A stretch of DNA of 64,000 nucleotides from Chitinophagales bacterium (GCA_041392475.1 JAWKLZ010000002.1:868001-932000), one strand, 5' to 3'; positions 35,949-44,468 are shown, counted from the first letter of the stretch. The notes: generated by a model from the letters alone, not told the origin. Numbers and translations: made by a program.

Positions 35949-36491
35949 TCAATACATATACCCCAACAAATCCAACTCTCCATCTTCCCACACTTTATCC
36001 GAAATCATTTTGTACATAAAATAGACATCCGTAATAAGTTCTTTCCCCAAACCATAGTTTTGGTGTTGGTGAATTTTTAGCCAAGTGATATGCAAAGTTG
36101 AAGTCTTGTAACCCAGTCTTTCATAATATTGTGGTAAGTCTGTCACCAAAAACAAGGCATCAATTCTATTCGGATACCGTTTGGCAATTGCCTCAAACTC
36201 CAACATCAATTTTGTGCCAATACCTTTGCCTTGAAAATCAGAATCGACACACAAAGCAACTACTCCAAAAACATTCACCACCTTGCCATTCAAGTTCATC
36301 ACCCGAAAGTCAATCCCCATTTGCCCAATAATTTGCTCGCCTTCTTTTGCCAGTATTCGGTAATGCGGAAGTTGTTTGAAATAATCTCGGCCTTCGTACT
36401 CTACCTCTGGAAAACTCTTTTGAAGTAGAGTGTTTAATGCCATTGAAGTAGGCGTATCTATTTGGAATTCATTGAGGAATGTTAGGGTCAT
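35949..36491 (-). CDS. GNAT-family N-acetyltransferase
   Basis: 180 residues. Acetyl-CoA binding motif A is VDSDFQGKGIGTKLMLEFE (about 88-106), following the strand FGVVALCVD; DALFLVTDLPQYYERLGYK matches motif B with the usual Tyr. The N-terminal LNTLLQKSFPEVEYEGRDYFKQLPHYRIL resembles enzymes acting on small molecules or aminoglycoside-like amines, but the substrate is unknown. It is divergent from ATPase copy 2. A single gene, no operon partner. Confidence 0.88.
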   Translation of the reverse strand: MTLTFLNEFQIDTPTSMALNTLLQKSFPEVEYEGRDYFKQLPHYRILAKEGEQIIGQMGIDFRVMNLNGKVVNVFGVVALCVDSDFQGKGIGTKLMLEFEAIAKRYPNRIDALFLVTDLPQYYERLGYKTSTLHITWLKIHQHQNYGLGKELITDVYFMYKMISDKVWEDGELDLLGYMY

Positions 36492-36573
36492 GATGGTTTT
36501 TTTTGATTATTGCAGTAATAGAAAGGCAATATCGAAAAATTACGGTTAAAACAAAAATTTGTCTCATTAGAAG

Positions 36574-36581
36574 TAGGTTTG
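36574..36581 (+). promoter_or_regulatory. -7 promoter box of ATPase copy 2
   Basis: TAGGTTTG fits TAnnTTTG and directly abuts the left arm of the inverted repeat, so the transcript would start inside that arm. Confidence 0.4.
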
Positions 36582-36629
36582 GATAATTGGCGGAATCTAC
36601 CTATTTTTACTTACATTCCGCCAATTATC
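36582..36629. repeat. Perfect 15-bp inverted repeat upstream of ATPase copy 2
   Basis: GATAATTGGCGGAAT (36582-36596) is repeated exactly as its reverse complement at 36615-36629, spacer 18 bp, 14 bp before the ATG. The core TTGGyGGA and central TATTTTTA are shared with the repeat set upstream of ATPase copy 1. It could be an operator, a leader hairpin or an element end. Confidence 0.8.
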
Positions 36630-36643
36630 GTGATTAATACAAT

Positions 36644-38092
36644 ATGAATAGAAACACAAAAAAAGAGTTAGTAGGTAGAGTACAAGAACGAACTATTTTG
36701 GAGCAAGCACTACAATCTGATGAAGCCGAAATGGTAGCAATCACTGGACGACGAAGGGTTGGAAAGACTTTTTTGGTAAACACTATCTATGAAGGTTACA
36801 TTGATTTTGAAGTAACGGGTATTCAAAATACTTCTAAACAAAAACAATTGAAGAATTTTGCCTACCAACTTTCAGAATTTTCAGGAAAACCTATTGAAAA
36901 ACAAAGCGATTGGTTGGATGCTTTTATTGCTTTGATTCAATACCTCAAAACCAAACAAGGCAATGGAAAACAAAAAAGTGTAGTATTTTTGGATGAACTA
37001 CCTTGGTTGGCAACTCCCAAATCGGGTTTTCTACAAGGATTGAGTTTTTTTTGGAATAGTTGGGCAGTAAAACAAAATATTATTGTGGTCATTTGTGGTT
37101 CTGCGGCTTCATGGATGATTCAGAAAGTTATCGACCACAAAGGAGGACTACACAATAGAATCACTAAACGGATTGACTTAGAGCCGTTTAATTTGAAGGA
37201 AACAGAAATGTACCTCAAAAATAGAAACATTCATTTGGATCGTTATCAAATCATTCAACTGTATATGGCAATGGGAGGTATTCCGCATTACCTCAAAGAA
37301 ATAGTGCGGGGCAAAAGTGCTGCTCAAAACATTGATGCTATCTGTTTTGCAAAAGGAGGACTACTGAAAAAAGAGTTTTCAAGACTCTATCCTGCTCTCT
37401 TCAAAAATGCAGAAAATCACATTGCTATTATCAGAGCCTTGGCTTCAAAAAGACAAGGACTGACCCGAATAGAATTGGTAAAGAATGCACAACTATCTGA
37501 TGGAGGTGGCATTAATAGAGTTTTGGATGAATTGATTCATTCAGGTTTTATTTCTTCCTATTATCCCTATGGAAAAAAGAAGAAAAATGTATTGTATAGA
37601 TTGACAGATGAATACTCTTTATTTTATCTGCAATTCATTGAAGGAACGGTTAATCAGGGAGAGAATATTTGGCAAAAACTAAGTCAGACTCAAACCTACA
37701 AAAGTTGGAGTGGCTATACCTTTGAAGGAATTTGTCTAAAACACAACCCACAGATAAAGAGAGCCTTGAGCATTGGAGGTGTTTATTCAGAATCCTCCTC
37801 TTTTTATCAACAAGGAAATCAGGATATGCAGGGCATACAGATAGATCTACTTATTGACCGAAACGATCATGTAATCAATCTTTTTGAAATCAAGTTTTAC
37901 AATACTTTTTTTGTCATGACAAAAACCTATGCCAAAAGCTTACAAGAAAAGATGGCTATTTTCAAAGCCGTTACCCAAACTTCTAAGCAAATATTTGTGA
38001 ACTTAATTACTACTTTTGGTTTACTACACAACGAACATAGCATTGGATTGATAGATCAAATTCTGACTTTAGACGACTTATTCGACAACTAA
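36644..38092 (+). CDS. AAA ATPase fused to PD-(D/E)XK-type (DUF234) domain, copy 2
   Basis: 482 residues, colinear over its full length with the copy at 27474-28913. Walker A GRRRVGKTF, Walker B SVVFLDELPW, VVVICGSAASWMIQKV, winged helix LTRIELVKNAQLSDGGGINR, and the C-terminal nuclease-like core QIDLLIDR / FEIKFYN (Asp401, Glu415, Lys417). The N-terminal pair of lines LVGRVQERTILEQALQSDEA and LVGREEEKRILRKALESDEA shows how close the copies are. A perfect inverted repeat precedes the start. The stop lies 5 bp from the stop of the convergent FAD oxidoreductase gene. Function unknown; see the copy 1 entry for the family. Confidence 0.9.
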   Translation: MNRNTKKELVGRVQERTILEQALQSDEAEMVAITGRRRVGKTFLVNTIYEGYIDFEVTGIQNTSKQKQLKNFAYQLSEFSGKPIEKQSDWLDAFIALIQYLKTKQGNGKQKSVVFLDELPWLATPKSGFLQGLSFFWNSWAVKQNIIVVICGSAASWMIQKVIDHKGGLHNRITKRIDLEPFNLKETEMYLKNRNIHLDRYQIIQLYMAMGGIPHYLKEIVRGKSAAQNIDAICFAKGGLLKKEFSRLYPALFKNAENHIAIIRALASKRQGLTRIELVKNAQLSDGGGINRVLDELIHSGFISSYYPYGKKKKNVLYRLTDEYSLFYLQFIEGTVNQGENIWQKLSQTQTYKSWSGYTFEGICLKHNPQIKRALSIGGVYSESSSFYQQGNQDMQGIQIDLLIDRNDHVINLFEIKFYNTFFVMTKTYAKSLQEKMAIFKAVTQTSKQIFVNLITTFGLLHNEHSIGLIDQILTLDDLFDN

Positions 38093-38097
38093 GTGCC

Positions 38098-39456
38098 TTA
38101 ATGCGTTTCTCCCAACAAATCCTCCAATCGCACAGGCAAATGTGTCTTCACCCAAGCCCTAAAATCACCCTCATATCCCGACAATTGTTGAAGTTCCGAT
38201 ACCCGTTCATGTAGTTCATTAAGTTTCTCGTCCGAAAGACTAGGTGAATGACTTATCTTGTTCGCAATAGATTCCACCTGTTCGGCAGTATCCAAAGCCC
38301 TTGTTTCAAAGGCATCACCATAAACTGCCCCCGATAGTTCTGTGTCAAGGTAAGTATCTATCCATTCTTTTGTTACTATTTGACTGTGCTTCATCGAATC
38401 TTTGATATTTCCACGACCTGTCACCGTATTTCCAACAGCAAAAACATTGGGATAACCTTCCAATTGGCAACAGTTATTTTCGTTGATGTCAAACACTTGT
38501 CCATTAGCAGGAATTCCCTTAATCAATTGTGGAATACTTCCGATAGAAGAAATCACCTGTGAAGCCCAAACAAACGTTTCTGGCCCTGCAATCGGTACAA
38601 TGCGTTCATCTACCAACTCAGTTTGCTTGAAAGCCAATCCTACCAAACGCCCATTTTCCACGATTTTGTCCACAGCCGCATGAAGCGGTTTTACATTGAA
38701 GAGGTATTTGCTTTGGTAGTTGTTCAAAATCTTTTCTTGAATCATCCTCACCTTCTCCATTTTTTCGGGAGAATCTGCTTGTGTAGGCGACAGAGGCATA
38801 TCTTTGATTCGGCGGCGGTAATACAATGTCGCTCCCTTCAAACCCAAATCCTCCAAAGTATAGCCCAACTGATCCAATACCTTCGCAATACTTCTATCCA
38901 GCTGAAACATATTCACTTCATGTCCCTTTTCCTTCAATGCTCGCTGAACGGTCAGTATCATCAGCACCTTCAAAACATCCAAAGAAGCCAAGCCACCGCC
39001 CACAACGATTGTATTGTCCAGTGCTTCAAATTGTGGCCCATTGTAGTTGGGCTCGTGAAAATGATTGAACCAATAAATGAACGAATTTTGGTAAATCAAA
39101 CCTTTGTCCACATAGTCGTCAATGCCTTCAATCGGCAACGGTCTATCTCGCCAAGCACCAATCGCCAAAATCACCGCACTGAATCCCCAATTCACCAATT
39201 CTTCAAACGAAATCTCTCGCCCCAAACGAATATGTGGCACAAAACGCACCAATTCGTGGCTCAATTTTTCGTTGATTTTTTCTTCTTCCTGGTCTCTCAA
39301 CTTGTTGTGCCATTTGGGTAAACCGTCTTCAATTTTGCCGTAGGGCAAAGTATTTTGATCAAAAACGACACAGGGAATATTGCGTTGGATAAACTGATAA
39401 GCAGCTTCTGCACCAGATACAGCTCCACCAAAAATCGCTACAAGGTGATTAGACAT
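38098..39456 (-). CDS. FAD-dependent NAD(P)-linked oxidoreductase (GltD / ferredoxin-NADP reductase-like)
   Basis: 452 residues, no signal peptide. N-terminal FAD-binding GGAVSGAEAAYQF with VVFDQNTLPYGKIEDGLP, the second nucleotide site VVGGGLASLDVLKVLMIL (about 149-166), and the late FAD contact GYPNVFAVGNTVTGRGNIKDS. This is the two-dinucleotide-fold layout of glutamate synthase small subunits and adrenodoxin/ferredoxin-NADP reductases. It has no iron-sulfur Cys. It lies on the same strand as korAB, separated by the cassette-like insert, so it probably passed electrons between ferredoxin reduced by KorAB and NAD(P). Partner assignment is inference. Confidence 0.85.
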   Translation of the reverse strand: MSNHLVAIFGGAVSGAEAAYQFIQRNIPCVVFDQNTLPYGKIEDGLPKWHNKLRDQEEEKINEKLSHELVRFVPHIRLGREISFEELVNWGFSAVILAIGAWRDRPLPIEGIDDYVDKGLIYQNSFIYWFNHFHEPNYNGPQFEALDNTIVVGGGLASLDVLKVLMILTVQRALKEKGHEVNMFQLDRSIAKVLDQLGYTLEDLGLKGATLYYRRRIKDMPLSPTQADSPEKMEKVRMIQEKILNNYQSKYLFNVKPLHAAVDKIVENGRLVGLAFKQTELVDERIVPIAGPETFVWASQVISSIGSIPQLIKGIPANGQVFDINENNCCQLEGYPNVFAVGNTVTGRGNIKDSMKHSQIVTKEWIDTYLDTELSGAVYGDAFETRALDTAEQVESIANKISHSPSLSDEKLNELHERVSELQQLSGYEGDFRAWVKTHLPVRLEDLLGETH

Positions 39457-39674
39457 AGTTGGTTTGTTTTAGAAAGTTTAGACTTTAAACGAAAAATTAA
39501 AGATGCAAGAAGTAAGATTTTTACTTATTGACAATCAATTATTTACGCTTAATTTAGCGAATAATTATTGGCTTTAAAACTATTGACAATTCAATTGATT
39601 GACTCCGAAATTACAACCAATCCATCTGCGAAATATTCAAAATCTGTGATTTATTTCGTCACTCAATCGGTTTG
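39457..39674. other. AT-rich region beside the cassette stem
   Basis: With the stem structure next to it this makes a 343-bp gap without a supported gene. It has no clear promoter box. The right part holds CAATCGGTTTGC just outside the stem, where a matching copy of the 13-bp repeat would be expected but is not found. Confidence 0.3.
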
Positions 39675-39780
39675 CATATGGCTTGTGGCGGTTTCAAAGC
39701 ACTTTCCTATCTCCCGAAACCAAAGCTGGCTACGGAGCGAAAGCCTTGCTGGCAGCCGTTCACCCGCCATAAGCTATATG
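39675..39780. mobile_element. attC-like imperfect stem of a cassette-type insert
   Basis: CATATGGCTTGTGGCGG (39675-39691) pairs with CCGCCATAAGCTATATG (39764-39780), 15 of 17 positions, enclosing 72 nt that contain smaller stems (GCTGGC/GCCAGC-like). It lies directly 3' of the 39800-40279 ORF, where integron cassettes carry attC. The canonical GTTRRRY core is not present; the neighbouring core is ACGTTGTACAACA (minus strand). Confidence 0.5.
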
Positions 39781-39783
39781 TGT

Positions 39784-39796
39784 TGTTGTACAACGT
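39784..39796 (-). repeat. 13-bp direct repeat, downstream copy
   Basis: ACGTTGTACAACA on the minus strand, containing the palindrome GTTGTACAAC. An identical copy lies exactly 500 bp away at 40284-40296, so the pair brackets the ORF at 39800-40279. Confidence 0.8.
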
Positions 39797-39799
39797 TTT

Positions 39800-40279
39800 T
39801 TATTCAAGAATTTCCCATTCACCAGTTTGAATATACTCGTCAATCACAAATTGAGGACCTTTGTTATCAATCTCCCCTTTTATTTTGTTGGCTAATTCCT
39901 GTATGTCATCGGAAGTCAAAGGTTGCTCTCGTTTTATCGGAATACTTGTTTCTAACGCTTCATAGTCATTTTCCTGAATTAGTATCCTGTGCGCTACGAC
40001 ATAATGTTTGTAACCATTTTCTTCAATAACAAATACGTTACAGGCTCCCCGCGATGTAAACTTCTTAAATGTGATTTCTTCGTCTTTAAATCCTCCTTTG
40101 TATATCTTGAAATCGGTTAAATAAATGGGAATCGATAAATACTCTGCACCTTCAATTAGAATGTCTTTGTTTATACCTGAATCAGCACTTCCTCTATACA
40201 GGAATTGATTGTGGGTAATCGAGTGATCAATTAACCGGAAAGTTCCAGATTCCTTTATTTCTTCAATTGTTCGTTTCAT
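39800..40279 (-). CDS. Orphan protein in a cassette-like insert behind korB
   Basis: 159 residues, acidic, soluble, no signal peptide: FRLIDHSITHNQFLYRGSAD, FKKFTSRGACNVFVIEENG, YVVAHRILIQENDYEA, and a C-terminal helix pair (IQELANKIKGEID). I recognise no family. The ATG overlaps the korB stop in ATGA (40276-40279), so it may be translated by coupling to korB. It is bracketed by 13-bp direct repeats 500 bp apart and followed by a large imperfect stem, so it looks like an acquired gene cassette rather than a korAB subunit. Confidence 0.7.
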   Translation of the reverse strand: MKRTIEEIKESGTFRLIDHSITHNQFLYRGSADSGINKDILIEGAEYLSIPIYLTDFKIYKGGFKDEEITFKKFTSRGACNVFVIEENGYKHYVVAHRILIQENDYEALETSIPIKREQPLTSDDIQELANKIKGEIDNKGPQFVIDEYIQTGEWEILE

Positions 40280-41334
40280 TTAATGTTGTACAACGTCCAA
40301 GTTTGATTACCTGCAATGAGTTGGTTCAAATCCCCTTCTCCTTTTTTGCCGACTGCTTCCTTCAATTGATCGTAAAGCATCTCTTCATAACAAGGACGCT
40401 CAACTGCATACAAAACCCCAAAAGGTCTTGGCAAATAATCTTCTGTAATGACCGTACTTGGATTATCAAAAAAGCGAGTCAATATTTGCGCTTTGTAAAT
40501 ATCCGTTTCGTCATGTATCCAAAGGTCGGACTCGGTAAAGCCTGAACCCTCTAAATCAACAACTCTTGGTCTCAATCCGTCCAAACGAATCCCTTTACTG
40601 CTTTCCTTGCCAAATACCAAGGGTTTGCCATGCTCCAAAAAGATGGCGGTTTCGGGTTTGGTGTCTTTGTCAGTAAACGAAAAGAAAGCGCCATCGTTGA
40701 AGATGTTGCAGTTTTGGTAAATTTCTAAAAAAGAAGTGCCTTTGTGAGCGTGACTTCTAAGGAGCATTTCCTGCAAATGTTTCGGGTCTCTATCCATTGA
40801 CCTCGCCACAAAAGAAGCATCTGCGCCCATCGCAAATGCCAGCGGATTGACAGGTCTATCCAACGAACCCATTGGAGTAGATTTGGTGACTTTGCTCAAC
40901 TCCGAAGTTGGCGAATATTGCCCCTTAGTCAAACCGTATATTTGGTTGTTGAACAACAAAATATTCAAGTCAAAATTTCGGCGAAGAATATGTAGCAGGT
41001 GATTACCGCCAATAGACAAACCATCGCCATCACCAGTCACCATCCATATAGAAAGGCCAGGATTTGCCATCTTCAAACCCGATACAAAAGCTGGCGCACG
41101 TCCATGAATCGAGTGCATTCCGTAGGTTTCCATGTAGTAAGGAAACCGAGAGGAGCAGCCAATACCTGATATCACTGCCACTTCATCTTTGTTCAGTTCC
41201 AAATCCGCCATCACTTTCTGTACCTGCGAAAGAATGGAGTAATCCCCACACCCCGGACACCAACGAACATCTTGATTCGTAGCAAAATCTTTTGCTTTGA
41301 GTGTACCGTTGGATTTGATTGTATCTATAGCCAT
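40276..41334 (-). CDS. korB: 2-oxoacid:ferredoxin oxidoreductase subunit beta
   Basis: 352 residues. The TPP-binding half of the enzyme that oxidatively decarboxylates 2-oxoglutarate (or another 2-oxoacid) to the acyl-CoA with ferredoxin as acceptor. RWCPGCGDYSIL (Cys cluster ligands), SGIGCSSRFPYYM, the TPP motif VTGDGDGLSIGGNHLLH (about 96-112) and NNQIYGLTKGQYSPTS are all present. It follows korA on the same strand with a 73-bp gap. The last codons (TLYNIK) are encoded within a 13-bp repeat, and the stop overlaps the next ORF, so the C-terminus may have been altered by an insertion. Confidence 0.95.
   Translation of the reverse strand: MAIDTIKSNGTLKAKDFATNQDVRWCPGCGDYSILSQVQKVMADLELNKDEVAVISGIGCSSRFPYYMETYGMHSIHGRAPAFVSGLKMANPGLSIWMVTGDGDGLSIGGNHLLHILRRNFDLNILLFNNQIYGLTKGQYSPTSELSKVTKSTPMGSLDRPVNPLAFAMGADASFVARSMDRDPKHLQEMLLRSHAHKGTSFLEIYQNCNIFNDGAFFSFTDKDTKPETAIFLEHGKPLVFGKESSKGIRLDGLRPRVVDLEGSGFTESDLWIHDETDIYKAQILTRFFDNPSTVITEDYLPRPFGVLYAVERPCYEEMLYDQLKEAVGKKGEGDLNQLIAGNQTWTLYNIK
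40284..40296 (-). repeat. 13-bp direct repeat, copy inside the korB 3' end
   Basis: ACGTTGTACAACA on the minus strand, encoding TLYN of KorB. Same orientation and identical to 39784-39796. Confidence 0.8.
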
Positions 41335-41407
41335 TTGTATTGTTTTTTACATTATTAACTTTGGAGTCATTAAGGACGAATAAATTTGCCATTGCAGAAA
41401 AGTCTTC

Positions 41408-43243
41408 CTAAAGCAATCCTTTAATCACCTCCCTCAATTCACTTTTCGCAATCGGAACGCCTTGAATCTTGTTGAACTGCTCGACCTTCAATAAGTACTT
41501 ATCTCGAATCAATTTAGAAAGTTGTCCATTGTTGATTTCAGGAATCAATACTTTATCAAAATTGAGCAACATTTCACCCAGATTTCGAGGAAAAGGGTTG
41601 AGATAGCGGAGGTGAGCGTGTGAAACACTATATCCTTCTTCTATCAAATCTTTCACCACCGATTTAATAACGCCATAAGTAGAACCCCATCCAAGTACCA
41701 AAACACTGCCTCTGTCCTCTCCTACTTCCATTTGTTGTTCGGGTACAAAATCTGCAATTTTATCCACTTTGGCTTGGCGAATTTTAGTCATAAACTCGTG
41801 ATTCGCTTGGTCATAAGACACATTCCCTGTTCTATCCTCTTTCTCCAATCCGCCAATGCGATGCGCCAAACCAGCAGTGCCAGGAATGGCCCACTCCCGC
41901 ACCAATTGTTCATTTCGGTCGTAAGGCAGAAATGATTCTCCTGCCGCTTGTGGTTTTTTGAATTGCACCTTCATATCAGGAATGTCGTCTGCATTGGGAA
42001 ATTTCCAGGGTTCTGCACCATTCGCAATGTAGCCATCACTCAACAAAACGACAGGAACCATGTGCTGCACCGCAATTCGACAGGCTTCAATGGCAGTATA
42101 AAAACAGTCGGAAGGAGAATGGGCTGCAATAACAGGCATCGGACATTCCCCGTTTCGTCCATACATGGCTTGCAGCAAATCGGACTGCTCGGTTTTGGTG
42201 GGCAAACCCGTTGAAGGGCCTCCACGCTGTATATTGCAAATTACCAGTGGTAGTTCCAAAATCATTGCCAAACCAATGGCTTCTCCTTTGAGGGCAAGTC
42301 CGGGACCAGAAGTACCTGTGATGGCCAAATTGCCACCATAAGATGCTCCAATTGCAGAACAAACGGCTGCAATTTCATCTTCCGCCTGAAAAGTTTTTAC
42401 CCCAAAGTTTTTGTATTTGGAGAGTCCATGCAGTATATCGGAGGCTGGAGTAATTGGATAAGAACCGTAAAATAAGGGCAATCCGAGTTTTTTGGAAGCA
42501 GTAATCAATCCGATGACCAATGCTTCATTTCCCATGATACTGCGATATGTACCACTTTGAAGGGGAGCAGCTTTCACCTCATATCGGGTAGTGAAGGTTT
42601 CGGTAGTTTCTCCAAAATGATAGCCCGCATTGAGCGTTTTGAGGTTGGCTTCTAATATATCAGGTTTACTTTTGAATTTGGCTTTCAAAAACTGAATGGT
42701 ACTTTCTAATTTGCGGTTGTACCTCCAATAGAGAAAGCCCAAGACAAACATATTTTTGGAACGGTCTTTTTCCTTTGTTCCCAATGGGATTTCCTTCAAA
42801 CATTCACGGGTAAGCTTGGTAATCGGCATTTTATATACCTCATAACCTTCTAAGGTATCGTCTTCGAGTGGATTCACATCATATTTTGCCAATCGGAGAT
42901 TTTTGCGGTCAAAGCCTTCTGTATCAACGATAATTGTTCCACCTCTTTTAATATTTTTGAGATTGGTCTTTAAGGCTGCAGAGTTCATGGCGACTAATAC
43001 ATCGAAGTGGTCACCGGGGGTGAAAATGGGAATGCTTCCAAAATGGAGTTGAAATCCTGAAACACCTGCAAGTGTGCCTTGTGGCGCACGTATTTCGGCG
43101 GGAAAATCGGGAAATGTGGCAATATCGCTACCTGTCAAGGCTGTATTGTTGGTGAATTGGCTGCCTGTGAGCTGCATTCCATCCCCTGAATCGCCTGCAA
43201 ATTTTATGGTGATTTCTTTTTTAATTTCTATCGTTCTGCTCAT
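41408..43243 (-). CDS. korA: 2-oxoacid:ferredoxin oxidoreductase subunit alpha (gamma-alpha fusion)
   Basis: 611 residues from the ATG at 43243 (MSRTIEIKKEIT); a TTG seven codons upstream is a weaker start. The N-terminal gamma domain (about 10-190) shows IKFAGDSGDGMQLTGSQF and TLAGVSGFQLHFG. The TPP-pyrimidine alpha domain follows (GNEALVIGLITASKKLGLPL, YPITPASDILHGL, FQAEDEIAAVCSAIGASYGG, ITGTSGPGLALKGEAIGLA). The C-terminal transketolase-like part has VLVLGWGSTYGVIKSVV. This fused layout is usual in Bacteroidota KorA. It acts with KorB in the cytoplasm. Confidence 0.95.
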   Translation of the reverse strand: MSRTIEIKKEITIKFAGDSGDGMQLTGSQFTNNTALTGSDIATFPDFPAEIRAPQGTLAGVSGFQLHFGSIPIFTPGDHFDVLVAMNSAALKTNLKNIKRGGTIIVDTEGFDRKNLRLAKYDVNPLEDDTLEGYEVYKMPITKLTRECLKEIPLGTKEKDRSKNMFVLGFLYWRYNRKLESTIQFLKAKFKSKPDILEANLKTLNAGYHFGETTETFTTRYEVKAAPLQSGTYRSIMGNEALVIGLITASKKLGLPLFYGSYPITPASDILHGLSKYKNFGVKTFQAEDEIAAVCSAIGASYGGNLAITGTSGPGLALKGEAIGLAMILELPLVICNIQRGGPSTGLPTKTEQSDLLQAMYGRNGECPMPVIAAHSPSDCFYTAIEACRIAVQHMVPVVLLSDGYIANGAEPWKFPNADDIPDMKVQFKKPQAAGESFLPYDRNEQLVREWAIPGTAGLAHRIGGLEKEDRTGNVSYDQANHEFMTKIRQAKVDKIADFVPEQQMEVGEDRGSVLVLGWGSTYGVIKSVVKDLIEEGYSVSHAHLRYLNPFPRNLGEMLLNFDKVLIPEINNGQLSKLIRDKYLLKVEQFNKIQGVPIAKSELREVIKGLL

Positions 43244-43386
43244 AATACATTCGTTTTTTGTCAAGAAATGATACTATAGAATCTTTTCTTGTGTTAGCAG
43301 ATACTAAGATAAGGAATTACAGTAAAAAAACAAGATTTTGAAGTAGTTTTTAGTTTATCTTGTTTCTTAATATATGTGCAGGCGAA

Positions 43387-43575
43387 TCAATCTTCAAAGA
43401 AGGTATTGGTCATATCAATATTGGCTTCAATGGGTTTGACAAAAAATAAATCAGCCAAATCCAATATAAACTTCATCGAATCCACACTATTCATCACCTC
43501 CTCTTTCAGATCTTCTGGAATAGGTTTCTTCTTGCCAAGTTGACGGAATGCTTGAATGTAATTTTCATCTGTCAT
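43387..43575 (-). CDS. 62-residue protein coupled to an ECF sigma factor
   Basis: 62 residues, soluble and acidic: YIQAFRQLGKKKPIPEDLKEEVMNSVDSMKFILDLADLFFVKP. Its ATG overlaps the sigma factor stop by 4 bp (ATGA), implying coupled translation. No membrane segment, so it is not a standard membrane anti-sigma factor, but a small cytoplasmic regulator of the sigma factor is possible. I recognise no family. Confidence 0.75.
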   Translation of the reverse strand: MTDENYIQAFRQLGKKKPIPEDLKEEVMNSVDSMKFILDLADLFFVKPIEANIDMTNTFFED

Positions 43576-44147
43576 TGAAGTATAGATTTTTGTTCATACA
43601 TTTTTTTGAGTTTAGCTCTTGCTCTTTTTAAACGCATCTTCACCGCTCCTTCTGATATATTCAGTATTTCTACTATTTCATTAATTTTTAGCTCATCTTG
43701 GTATTTCATCAACAAAAGCGTTTTTTCATCGGGGTCTAAAAGTATAAAAACTTCTTCCAACCGCTCCAATCGCATTTCTTTTATTTCGACATCTTCTACT
43801 TCATCTTCAATGTTTTCTGTATCACTTAGTACAACATCTCGTATTATTTGTGTATTGTTTTTTTGTTCTTTTTTCAAAAAATCAATACATGCATTGTAGG
43901 CAATATGGTAAATCCAAGTAGAAAAACTGGCATCTCCTCTGAAGGTGCCGATTTTCACAAAAGCTTTTACCAAAATGTCATGAACCAAATCTCTGGCATT
44001 GTCTTCGTTTTTTACCATCGAAATACACTTTTGATAGACTTTCGGCGCATATTTGTCGTACAACAAGCCAAAATACTGCGTATCTCCTGTGTCTTTTAAA
44101 AGCTGTATGATTTCTTTATCCGATAATTCAGAAGATTGTTTCATCAT
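43572..44147 (-). CDS. ECF-type RNA polymerase sigma-70 factor
   Basis: 191 residues. Region 2: YGLLYDKYAPKVYQKCISM-like start (FGLLYDKYAPKVYQ), NARDLVHDILVKAFVKIGTF and the -10 binding FSTWIYHIAYNACIDFLKK. Region 4: DEKTLLLMKYQDELKINEIVEILNISEGAVKMRLKRARAKLKKMY, seen in pieces, a standard helix-turn-helix. Regions 1 and 3 are missing, as in ECF sigma factors. An acidic linker joins the two. It is followed by the overlapping 62-residue gene. A -7 box lies about 90 bp upstream. The target promoters are unknown. Confidence 0.93.
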   Translation of the reverse strand: MMKQSSELSDKEIIQLLKDTGDTQYFGLLYDKYAPKVYQKCISMVKNEDNARDLVHDILVKAFVKIGTFRGDASFSTWIYHIAYNACIDFLKKEQKNNTQIIRDVVLSDTENIEDEVEDVEIKEMRLERLEEVFILLDPDEKTLLLMKYQDELKINEIVEILNISEGAVKMRLKRARAKLKKMYEQKSILQ

Positions 44148-44468
44148 TTCTCACATATCCAACTTGTTATTCATCAAACTTGTAAAGTTGAAATAAACAA
44201 ATCTTTGATTGGTTTTGATAAAAATGTTTATTCAAATCTAAGGAAAATATCTAAACTAATAAAAAATGATAGATAATATATCTCTATCAAATACCCTAAA
44301 TCATTATTGCGATTGAAGTTGATTTTTTAGGTAAAGAAATTGAATCCTTTAATTATTTACATATAGACTGTTATTGAGTTTTAGGTAACAATCTAAAATT
44401 AAAAAAAAAAACTTATTTTTGTTAGCTTGACAAACAATCACATATAATACAAACAATTAAATATCAAT
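44148..44468. promoter_or_regulatory. Divergent control region of the sigma factor and fabH
   Basis: 321 bp, AT-rich. It holds TAGATTTG on the minus strand (44233-44240) for the sigma factor and TATTTTTG on the plus strand (44413-44420) for fabH, both TAnnTTTG matches. No ORF or strong hairpin otherwise. Confidence 0.45.

Noticed and set aside
39568..40029. Plus-strand ORF of 153 codons over the cassette region
   Set aside because: It runs antisense to the 39800-40279 ORF and through the stem; composition is not protein-like, and the minus-strand ORF is coupled to korB.
43244..43264. TTG start seven codons upstream of korA ATG
   Set aside because: The ATG at 43243 fits the family N-terminus; the extra codons look like leader.
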